Origin: Bin5 sp965200615
GTDB lineage: Bacteria; Chloroflexota; Anaerolineae; Caldilineales; Caldilineaceae
Length of the DNA: 64,000 nucleotides
Direction of reading: 5' to 3'
NCBI GenBank assembly: GCA_965200615.1
Contig: OZ241377.1
Location: forward strand, 4,650,001 to 4,714,000
Positions 9,902-20,000 of the stretch are shown here, piece after piece (positions within the stretch are counted from its first letter, which is position 1; every line of letters begins with the position of its first letter). The notes below the pieces were generated by a model. The model did no database searches. It was not told the origin of the DNA and saw only the letters and a program-made list of their open reading frames with translations. Made by a program: the position numbers and the translations under genes.

Positions 9902-10603
9902 ATGCAGTCGGTGAATGAGACGCAGGAACTGCCCGCGCTGAAACTTGACGGTGAGGAAATTGTCTTCACGCCGGGCGAAACGGTCTATGAAGTAGCGACG
10001 CGGGCCGGGAAGACGGTGCCGACGCTCTGCTATGATCCGCGGCTGGAGGCGTTCGGCAGCTGCCGGCTATGTGTGGTGGAGGTGGCGGGGCAGCGTGTGC
10101 CGGTGGCCTCGTGCACGACGCAGGCGGAGGCCGGCATGGAGGTCACGACCGCGTCTGCGAAGGTGGAGGGGCTGCGGCGGACGTTGCTGGAGCTGGTTGC
10201 GTCCGAGAACCGGGAGGTTTCTGTGGACGCGCTGCGGGGCGTGGCTTCGCAGGAGCTGGGCACGCTTGTCGAACGCTATGACGCGGGCGGCGGCCGCTTT
10301 GCCGGCGCGCAGTCGGGCGCCAGCCGTCCGGACGACCTCAACCCGTTTATCCTGCGGGACTACGACCTGTGTATCTCCTGCTACCGCTGTGTACGCGTCT
10401 GCGCGGAGCAGGAGGGCGATTACGCGATCAGCATTGCCAACCGCGGCTTTGCGACCCAGATCACGGTGGAGTTCGGCGGCTATCTGCAGGACTCGGCCTG
10501 TACTTTCTGCGGCCAGTGCGTGCAGACCTGCCCAACCGGCGCGCTGGCCGACAAGAAGGCGCTGCGCTTCGCCGGCGACGGTACACTGAACAGCGGAAGC
10601 TAA
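9902..10603 (+). CDS. NuoG-like ferredoxin subunit of formate dehydrogenase
   Basis: This 233-residue electron-wire protein links the molybdopterin subunit to the diaphorase. The N-terminal [2Fe-2S] domain has the pattern CYDPRLEAFGSCRLCVVE. A NuoG-type His/Cys cluster region follows, then two [4Fe-4S] sites, CISCYRCVRVCAEQ and CTFCGQCVQTCPTGA. In most NAD-dependent formate dehydrogenases this module is fused to the N-terminus of the catalytic subunit; here it is a separate gene ending 53 bp before the catalytic gene starts. The small gaps and shared strand make co-transcription very likely. Confidence 0.92.
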   Translation: MQSVNETQELPALKLDGEEIVFTPGETVYEVATRAGKTVPTLCYDPRLEAFGSCRLCVVEVAGQRVPVASCTTQAEAGMEVTTASAKVEGLRRTLLELVASENREVSVDALRGVASQELGTLVERYDAGGGRFAGAQSGASRPDDLNPFILRDYDLCISCYRCVRVCAEQEGDYAISIANRGFATQITVEFGGYLQDSACTFCGQCVQTCPTGALADKKALRFAGDGTLNSGS

Positions 10604-10656
10604 TCTCAACAGGGCTCCGCGCCTCCAGGCGCCTTCCTCGTCGAAAGGACTTTTCG

Positions 10657-12735
10657 ATGGATGCAACCATGTCTGACACCAAGACAACCCGGACCATCTG
10701 CGGCTACTGCGGGGTCGGCTGCTCGCTGGATCTGGTGACCCGCGACAACCGCATCATTGCGGTGCACCCGGCTTTCGACGGGCCGGCCAACCAGGGCGCG
10801 CTCTGCATCAAGGGCCAGTTCGCCTACGACTACGTCCATCACCTGGACCGGCTGACCCATCCGCTCGTGCGCGATAGCGAAGGCCGGTTGCAGCGGGCGA
10901 GCTGGGACGAGGCGCTGCAGCGGGCGACGCAGGGCTTCATAGACGTGGAGCAGAAGCATGGGCGCCACGCGGTCTACGGTGTCGCGTCGGGGCGCACGCC
11001 CAGCGAAGCCAACTACATGATGCAGAAGTTCATCCGGGTGGGGTTTGGCACAAACTATATTGACAACTGCAGCCGGGCTTGACACGCCCCCACAGTCGCC
11101 GGTCTGGCGGCAACAATCGGACGGGGAGCGATGTCCAATCCGCTGGCGGATATGGAAAAACCGGATGTGATCTTCTGTATCGGCACGAACATGACGGAGG
11201 CCCACCCGGTCGCGGCCACGCGGTTGAAGAAGGCGCTGGCACGCGGGGCCAAGATGATCGTGGCCGATCCGCGGCGCATCCGCCTGGCGGAGATGGCCGA
11301 CCTCTATCTGCCGATCCGGGTTGGCAGCGATACCGCGCTGCTGCTGGGGATGGCGCATGTGATCGTGCGCGAGGGGCTGTCCGACAGGGAGTTTATCGCG
11401 ACCCGAACCGAGGGCTACGATGAACTGGTCGATCATCTGCAAGAGAAGACACCGGAGTGGGCGGAGAGCATCACCGGCGTGCCGGCGGCGATGATCGAAG
11501 AGGCGGCCATCCTGTACGGATCGAGCGACAAGGCCGCCATCTACTATACGCTGGGCATCACCGAGCACATCTGCGGCGTGGAAAACGTGCAGAGCCTCTG
11601 CAACCTGGCGCTGCTGACCGGCAACTTCGGCCGTGAGGGCACGGGTGTCAACCCAATGCGGGGGCAGAACAACATTCAGGGGGCCGGGGACAGCGGCGCG
11701 CTGCCTAACAACTACGCCGGCTTCCAACCGGTAGACGACGCCGCCAATCAGGCCAAGTTCGAGAGGGCCTACGGCCGCAAGGTCGATCTGGAAAAGGGCA
11801 TCACCAAAGTGACGGCCCTGGACCAGTGCGGCGACAGAATCTTTGGCATGCTCATCGACGGCGAGAACACGGTCGTCTCCGATCCGGACCAGGAACACTG
11901 CATCCACGCGCTGAAAAGCCTGGAGCACCTGGTCGTGATCGATATCTTTCTGACTGAGACGGCAGAGCTGGCGGACGTAGTCCTGCCGGCTACATCGTGG
12001 GCGGAAACCGACGGCAATTTCGTCAATACCGAGCGGCGCATCCAGCGGGTGCGCAAAGCTGTGGACCCACCGGGCGAGGCCAGACCGGACTGGTGGATTA
12101 TCGGTCAGATCGCCCAGCGCATGGGCATGAACGGGTTCGACTTCGACTCGCCGGTCCCAGTTTTCAATGAGCTTTGCGAACTGTCGCCGATTTACGCCGG
12201 TATCGACTGGGACCTGGCTGAGGGCGGCCAGTACCAGTGGCCGATCCCCTATCGCGGGCATCCCGGCACGCCCCGTCTACACGAAGGAGAGTTCATCAAC
12301 GGGCGCGGCAAATTCAGTTTCACCGACTACCGCGATCCGGCGGAAACTGTCGATGAGGCGTATCCGCTGTGGCTGACGACAGGGCGCCGTCTGGAAAGCT
12401 ACCATACGCGCACACAGACCGGGAGATCCGAGGGCATAAACGACCTGCTGCCGGAGGAGACGCTGGAAGTGCATCCGAGCGATGCGGCCCGGTACGGCCT
12501 GCACGACGGGGGCTGGGCCAGGATGAGCAGCCGCCGCGGTGCGGTAGATGTGCGAGTCGAGACGACACGGCGTTCACCGCAAGGGACGGTGTTCGCCAGT
12601 TTCTCCTTTGCCGACGTGCCGATCAACGTTCTCACCGGCTCCGGCTACGATCCGATTACACAAACGGCAGAGTTGAAGGTCTGCCCAGTGCACGTGGAAC
12701 CAGTTGCGGAAGGAACGGGGTTGGCCACCGACTGA
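10657..12735 (+). CDS. fdhA: Selenocysteine-containing formate dehydrogenase catalytic subunit
   Basis: This molybdenum/tungsten bis-MGD enzyme oxidises formate to CO2. The frame opens at ATG 10657 behind AAAGGA and runs to 12735 with a single internal TGA at 11080-11082, codon 142. Sequence on both sides is typical of the family: CGYCGVGC and LCIKG before it supply the [4Fe-4S] cysteines (15, 18, 22, 50) and Lys52, and HAPTVAGLAATIGRGAMSN follows it. In E. coli FdhH the residue at this place is Sec140 followed by His. Read through, the protein has 692 residues, close to the FdhF length. A SECIS-like hairpin begins 12 bases after the TGA. An ordinary gene caller would split this into two false genes. 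SelA, SelB, SelC and SelD are not in the window. Confidence 0.93.
11095..11111 (+). promoter_or_regulatory. Bacterial SECIS element for UGA-selenocysteine decoding
   Basis: GTCGCC (11095-11100), loop GGTCT (11101-11105) and GGCGGC (11106-11111) form a six-pair stem including one G-U pair. The stem begins 12 bases after the TGA. E. coli fdhF has its SelB-binding hairpin at about the same distance, also with GGUCU in the loop. The hairpin lies inside the coding frame, as bacterial SECIS elements do. Confidence 0.88.
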
Positions 12736-12946
12736 GTTGTGTAGGGCAGCAGATAGTGAAGGCAATCTCCGAGATGCGACGATGATGCCAATGGCATAAC
12801 AACGCATTGGAAGTATGCACACTTTTGGCCCCCCGCTCATTCACGCTGCCCGGCAGCGGGGAGGGAAGAGAGAGGCACTCTCTGCTCCTTTCTCCCCCAC
12901 TTGGAAAACTTGGTGGAAAACATTGATACCTCGCGTAGGCAGCAAA

Positions 12947-13801
12947 GTGCGCACCCGCGTTACAGTAGTGGAGGGCGGGCGGAACAGAGTCCGGGATGAC
13001 CAGCTGGCGGCGGAAGAGCCGCTGGAGATTCGCCTGCAAGCTGGGGGAGAAACGCAGACGGTCGCGGTGACGATGCGTACGCCCGGCAACGATTTTGAGT
13101 TGGCGGCAGGCTTTCTGCATAACGAGGGAATCGTCGAAGAGCCATCCCAGGTCGGCGCTATCACCTATTGTGTGGATGCCGATATCGACGCGGACCAGCG
13201 CTACAACATCGTGAACGTCGGCCTGCGCCTTGCGAGGCTGCCGGAGCTGACGACGCTCGAACGCCACTTCTATACGACAAGCGCATGCGGGGTATGCGGC
13301 AAGGCAAGTCTGGACGCCATCGAGATGCGCGATTGCCCTGCCCTGCCGGCGGGTCCGAAGATCAGCACGTCGGTCCTGACGGGGCTGCCGGAGAAGCTGC
13401 GGGCGGCACAGGGGCTGTTTGAAGCGACCGGCGGGCTGCATGCCGCCGGCCTGTTCGACGCCGAAGGCGACCTCGTGTGCCTGCGCGAGGACGTGGGCCG
13501 CCATAACGCGGTCGACAAGCTGATCGGCTGGGCGTTCATGCAGCGCAAGCTGCCTTTGCATGACGGCATCCTGCTTGTCAGCGGCCGCGCTTCCTACGAA
13601 ATCCTGCAGAAGTCGACGGTGGCGGGCCTGCCGGTGGTCTGCGCCGTGTCCGCGCCCAGCCACCTGGCCGTGGACGTGGCGCGGCGGTTTGGCGTCACGT
13701 TGATAGGTTTTTTGCGCGGAGAGCGGTTGAACGTCTACGCCGCCGCGGAGCGGATATTGTGGAACGAACAAGGACCTCCGGAAGTGACAGATAGTTCGTG
13801 A
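12947..13801 (+). CDS. fdhD: FdhD sulfurtransferase for formate dehydrogenase maturation
   Basis: FdhD delivers sulfur from IscS to the bis-MGD cofactor so that formate dehydrogenase becomes active. The catalytic CGVC pair (within TTSACGVCGKASLDAI) and the signature REDVGRHNAVDKLIG are present. The frame is open from 12815, but the first roughly 44 residues look unlike FdhD. I prefer the GTG at 12947 (product begins with RTRVTVVEGG; AGGCAG upstream), giving 284 residues; TTG 12923 is an alternative. It is the fourth gene of the operon, 211 bp after the catalytic gene. Its presence supports the neighbours being a true formate dehydrogenase. Confidence 0.93.
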   Translation: MRTRVTVVEGGRNRVRDDQLAAEEPLEIRLQAGGETQTVAVTMRTPGNDFELAAGFLHNEGIVEEPSQVGAITYCVDADIDADQRYNIVNVGLRLARLPELTTLERHFYTTSACGVCGKASLDAIEMRDCPALPAGPKISTSVLTGLPEKLRAAQGLFEATGGLHAAGLFDAEGDLVCLREDVGRHNAVDKLIGWAFMQRKLPLHDGILLVSGRASYEILQKSTVAGLPVVCAVSAPSHLAVDVARRFGVTLIGFLRGERLNVYAAAERILWNEQGPPEVTDSS

Positions 13802-14038
13802 AGTTCTCTCCAGGATCGCCCCCTTCGTTGTACTGTTCGCCAATCCCCAGAACTGCCAGAACAAAGTAGCCGGACGCGGCTGGAAAGGTTTTCGACATCG
13901 GGCGACGCGCACGGCACTTGATTATTCGTGTTATGTGTGTCAACATAAACGGACCTGTCGTAACCGAAACTGATACTTTTTCACAACGATCCTCTTACGG
14001 ATGCCCAGGATCGAGGAGTAAATGGAGACTTATCGGAA

Positions 14039-17000
14039 ATGAAACGGTTTTCGCTCATTGCCCTGTTTCTTGTCCTCTGTCTGGCCGCCGGCCTTCTGCT
14101 TTCCGGCGACCGGCTTGGGACCATTCTCGACACGAGCCTTCGCTCCGGGGAAATGGGCCTGTCCAGCATCGGGGTGGACGTGGTCGAGAGGGCGATTCTC
14201 CAGGAAGAGGAAGTCGCGGAGTATGTGCCGGGGCAGGTGTTGATCCGCTTCAAGAAGACGGTGACGCGTGAGCAGATTTCCGATTTCTACGCCGAGTACG
14301 GGCTCTCGGAAAAGGACAATCTGGACAACGACGTCACCGACGCGGACCAGGGTCTTCGGCTGGCGGGCGCGCCGATCGATGTAGACGAAAATCTGATTGA
14401 AGTGTTGGAGAGTGACGACAGGGTTGCCTTCGCGGAGCCAAACTACCTGCTGCAGATCAATGAGACGCCGCCATCGGATCCGTTATTCGAGAATCTCTGG
14501 GGGCTGCACAACACAGGGCAGACAGGAGGCACGGCCGACGCCGACGTCGACGCGCTGGAAGCATGGGAGATCAGCACCGGTTCGGAAGACATAATTATCG
14601 CGGTGATCGATACCGGTATCGAAGTCGAACACGAAGATTTGATCCCGAATCTGTGGACGAACCCGAAGGAATGTCCCAAGGGTGTAGGCAAGTGCGTAGA
14701 GAACGGTATTGATGACGACGACAACGGCTATGTGGATGACTTCCACGGCATAAATGCGATTAACAACAGCGGCAGGCTGCTGGATGACTACGGTCACGGG
14801 ACCCATGTGGCCGGTATCGCGGCCGCGGCGGGGGACAACAAGAAGGGCATCGTCGGCGTCAACTGGAATGCAAAAATCCTTGGCTGTAAGTTCATCACCG
14901 CCTTTGGCACGGGGACGACGTCCAACGCAGTCAAATGCTTCAACTACATTTACGACCTGCGCAATAAACAGAAGCAGAACATCGTGGTGACAAACAGCAG
15001 TTGGGGCGGTGGCTCGCCCTCGCAGGCTCTGCGAGAGGCGATGGGGCGGGTCGATTCGCCGCTGCATGTCTGCTCCGCCGGCAATGCGAACTCCAACCGC
15101 AAACTTTACCCGGCTGCCTACGATCTGGACAATATTATCGCTGTGGCGGCGACCGACCACGACGACATCTACGCTGGCTTCTCCAGCTGGGGCGAGGATT
15201 GGGTCGACCTGGCTGCCCCCGGTGTAAGCATTCTTTCAACCATTCCGTCCGGGCGCTGTCCAATGTGTTTGCCGTCCGGATACGGGTCCACGAGCGGCAC
15301 GTCGATGTCGGCCCCCTACGTGTCCGGCGCGGCCGCGCTGATCTGGTCGGAGTTTGAGGGGCTGAACAACGATCAGGTAAAGCAGCGCATCCTGTCCGGT
15401 GTCGATGCACTGCCGGAACAGTCCAAGAAAACTTTGACCAACGGGCGCCTGAACCTGTTCAACTCGATGGAGAAGGACTCGACGCCGCCGGCGACCGTTT
15501 CCGACCTTTCTCCCTCCGGGGTACTCCTGACGAAGGTCATTCTCTCCTGGACGGCGACCGGTGATGACGGATTCACCGGGCAGTCGACCGCTTACGATGT
15601 CAGGTACGCAACCGCGCCGATATCGAATGCCACCTGGGACTCTGCCCAGCGCGTGGCGACGGCTCCAATTCCGGGCGCTTCGGGCTCCAGAGAGGAACTT
15701 GAGGTCACGGGGTTGGAACCGGACACAACCTACTACTTTGCACTGCGGGTCGCCGACAATGTAGGCAACGAGTCCGACCTGTCCAATATCGTCATTGCCC
15801 GGACCAGCGCCGGTACGATCGTATTTGAGGACGATATGGAAAGCGGGTCTGGCAAGTGGACGATCGAAGACGCCGACGACAGCCTCTGGCACCTTTCCAG
15901 CTTGCGATTTAACAGCCCTGAGACCTCCTGGTACTACGGTCAGGAGAGGCAGCGAAACTACGACACGGGCGAGGAGCATGAGGGTAAGATCACGTCCGGC
16001 GTAATCGACATTGCCGGGGCCGACGATGCGCTGCTCACGTTCTACGAGTGGAGCGAACTGCAGAGAAACACGCGCTTTGACCGCACACGGGTGCAGATCT
16101 CCACTGACGGAACGACGTGGAAGACCGTATTCGAGTCCCATGGTACAGAGGGGCACTGGGCGCGACGGGACGTGGACTTGAGTCAGGCCGTGAGCGAGAG
16201 CGGCTCGATACAGGTTCGCTTCTGGTTTGACACGGTCGACGAAACCTTTAATGAAAACGAAGGCTGGTATGTTGACGACGTCCGGGTTTTGACGGCGAAA
16301 CTGCAGTTGCCCGGTGAAAGGCAGCTCCTGCCCAATCTGATTGCGCAGTCGATAAACATCGGCTTCAACCCGTCCGAACCGCATGCCGGCGAAACGACAA
16401 CGATCCACGGGACAGTTCTCAACAACGGAAACGCCGATGCTCGTGCAGTAACGGTGCAGTTCGTTGATGTCACGGATGAGGACGCGGCGGTTCCGATCGG
16501 CCTGCCCCAAACAGTTGCCGAGATCCCGGTAGGGGGCAGCGGCGTTGTTCAGGTGGACTATGATACGGAAGAGAAGAGCGGCGAACGAACCATCCGGATG
16601 GTGATCGATCCCAACAACTTCGTATCCGAGCGAAACGAGGCGGACAATGCAGCCGCCCGGACTCTGGAAGTCGCCGATGCGCCTGCGCCGAACCTGTACG
16701 TTGATGCGGACAATATAGGCTTCGATCCGGCCTCGCCGCAGCCCGGCACGCAGGTGACGATCCTGGCAACGATTGTGAACAACGGGACGGAGGACGCGGA
16801 GAGCGTAGTCATTCAGTTCAAGGAAGGCAGAACGACACCGGTCGCCTTGAACCAGGTGATCGACAGCATCCCGGCGGGCAGCAGCGCAGTGGCCCGCGTT
16901 ACCTACGATTCGGGCACCGGTGCGGGCGATCCGAGTATCACGGTCACAGCCGATCCGGACAATTTCATCACTGAACTGGATGAAACCGACAATAGCGCAA

Positions 17001-20000
17001 GCAAGACCCTGTCGCTGCAGTCGGACGAAGAACCGAACCTGGAGCTTTCCTCCAGCAACATTGGTATCGCTCCGTCCAACCCGGTTGAAGGTGACGAAGT
17101 CACCATCTATGCGACGATACTGAATGCGGGCGATACCGAAGTCCAGGATGTACAGGTACAGTTTCTGGATGCGAACAGAAGTCCTGCGGCGCCGATTGCG
17201 GCGCTGCAGGTGATTCCATCGATTGCTCCGGGCAGCAGCGGAGTGGCATCGATCCGATTCGACACGGCCAATCGCAGCGGCGATCAGAAGATCGAGGTGC
17301 AGGTGGATCCGCATAACCTGGTCGCCGAATCAAAAGAGGGAGACAATAGCGCCACCGCCACTTTGCGTGTGGGTCACGGTCTCGCGCCGAACCTGGTCGT
17401 TGTGGATGAAAACATCGGCTTCAGCGCGACGGAAGTGGCTGCAGGAACGCCGATTACCATCTACGCCACAATCCTGAACACAGGAAGCTCGAGAGCTGAG
17501 AATGTGATCGTGCAGTTTGTGGACGCGACCAGCGCAAATGTGAAACCCATAGGGGAGCAGCAGACAATCGAGGCGATCGAACCGGGTTCATCGGCCGTCG
17601 CGGTCGTGGAATACAAGGTTTCGGGTGGACAAGGATCGAGAACAGTTCAGGTTGTTGCAGATCCCGGCAACTTTATCCGTGAGATCAGTGAAGAGGACAA
17701 CGAGGGCAGCGCTTCGATGACCGTCGGCAGAGCGCCGGCGCCGAACCTGTTCATCCACGGTAACAATATAGCAATACACCCGGCACAGCCGGTAAGTGGA
17801 GAGGAAGTAACATTGCGTGCAGTCGTCGGCAACGACGGCTCCGCGCCGGCTGAGCATGTATCGGTACAGTTCTTCGACGTTACCAGCGGCGAGGCTCGCC
17901 TGCTGGGCAGCGAGCAGACGATTCCGGAAATCGGCGTCGGCAGCAGCGGAACGGCGGCTGTGACCATTACTGAGTCTATCTCGGCCGAAAGACCAATTGG
18001 CAACCGAAAGATCCAGGTGCTGGTGGATGCCAACAACCGAGTACGCGAATCGAACGAAGAGGACAATACTGCCACACGCCTGCTGACGCTGGATCTTGAG
18101 CCGATGCCGAACCTGGTTGTGCTGGCCGAGAATATCGGTTTCAGTCCGGCCAATCCCCGTGTAGGCGAGACAGTAACAATCCTTGCAGTCGTTCGCAACG
18201 ATGGCGACGTAGTTGCGAGGAATGTCGTCGTGCAGTTTGAAGATGTGAGCGCGGGGCGGCCGGTGCCAATCGGAGAGGCACAGGAGCTGGACAGGATTGT
18301 CGTGGGCGGCAGCGGCGTGGTGTCGGTGAAGTTCTCGATACCGGAGGCTTCGGGCACATACAAGGTGCGAGTCGTGGCCGACCCGGGCAACTTCATCGCC
18401 GAAACCGACGAGATAGACAACAAGGGCACGCGCAGTCTGGAGGTAGAGGCTGCGCCGATGCCGAATCTGGTGACGCTGCCCGAAAACATTGGGTTTAATC
18501 CGCCAACAGCTTCGGCCGGAAGTGACGTAATCATCTCGTTGACGGTCGTGAACAACGGCGCCGCGGCTGCCGAAAACGTACAGGTGCATTTCACGGATGT
18601 AACCGGAGGCCGACTGAGTCCGATTGGCGACATACAGACATTGGACTCGATCGCTGCCGGCGACAGCGCGATTGCGAGCGTCACCTTCAAGACGGCCGGG
18701 CGCGCAGGCGAACGGCGCATCAGAGCCAGTGTTGACAGCCTGTCAATCATTCCCGAAAGCGATGAGACGGACAACACCGCCAGTAAGACGTTGCTCATAG
18801 CGGCGGAGACCTCGCCGAATCTGTCAGTGCAAGCGGCCAACATCAGCTTCACGCCGACAAACCCGAACTCGGGTGATGAGATCCGCGTGCAGGCCGTAAT
18901 TGTCAATCAGGGTGGGCAAGATGTGGGAGAGGTGGATGTCCAATTCCTGGACGTGACGGACGACGCCGCCGTTCCCATCGGTTCCGGTCAGCTGATCGAC
19001 TCGATTCCCGCTGGGAGCAGCGGAATCGCGGTATCGGTTCTGGACAGCCGGGGCAAGGCCGGGGAGCGCAAGATCCGGGTGGTGGCAGACCGCCGCAATC
19101 TCATCTCTGAGTCTGATGAGACCGACAATCAGGCAGAGGCCGCGATATCGATCAACCCGCCTGCGATTCCCAATCTGGTTATCGAATCAGGCAACGTCGG
19201 CTTCCACCCGAGCAGGCCCGTGGACGGAGATCAGGTTACGATCAGCGCCACGGTACTGAATGAAGGCGGGGGCGACGCCAGCGAGATAATCGTACAGTTT
19301 GTGGAAGGCAGCGGGCAAGGCGTACCGATCAGCGAACCGCAGGTAATCGATCGGATACCGGCCGGCAGTAGCGGGGTTGCCCAGGTCATATTCGATACGG
19401 CGGGCAAAGAGGATCCGAGAATTCAGGTGATCGTCGACCCCAATAACTATATCGCAGAGACGAAAGAGACGGACAACAGGGCGTCGGCTGCGCTCAGGAT
19501 GGCGGCCCAACCTCTGCCGAATCTGTCGGTCAAGACAAGCAACGTTGCCATAACGCCGAAATCGCCGCGCGAAGGGCAGAGGATCATTCTCACTGCGGTG
19601 ATCGTCAACCACGGCAGCGCGCCGGCGCGCGATGTGGATGTTCAGTTCATGGACGCAACCGAACGGCCCGCGGTGCCCGTCGGGGCAGCGCAGGCGATTT
19701 CACTGATTTCGCCCGGTGGAAGCGCGGCTGTGGGCGTGGTATACGACACGACTGACAAGGAGGGTCAACGTCGAATCGAAGTAACAGCTGACCCCGGCAA
19801 CTTCATTGAGGAAAGCAGTGAAAGTGACAACAAGGCGAATAAGTCGGTGTCGGTGCTGGAGCGGGCTGCGCCAAATCTGATCGTGCAGCCCCGCAATGTG
19901 GGCTTCAATCCTGCGGCGCCGACGGAAGGCGACCGGGTGCTGGTCCGGGCGATCGTTCTCAATGACGGAGCCGAGGATGCCACCGACGTGGTCGTTCAGT

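Noticed and set aside
8102..10603. NADH dehydrogenase (complex I) NuoE/F/G genes
   Set aside because: No other complex I subunits, and the next genes are a formate dehydrogenase catalytic subunit and FdhD.
11131..12735. A separate shorter formate dehydrogenase gene starting at ATG 11131, with a truncated gene ending at 11082
   Set aside because: Both halves belong to one frame joined through the UGA, with conserved sequence immediately on each side and a SECIS-like hairpin.
13918..14271. Small plus-strand frame before and overlapping the giant protease start
   Set aside because: It runs inside the protease's signal and propeptide coding region in another frame, with no ribosome-binding site.
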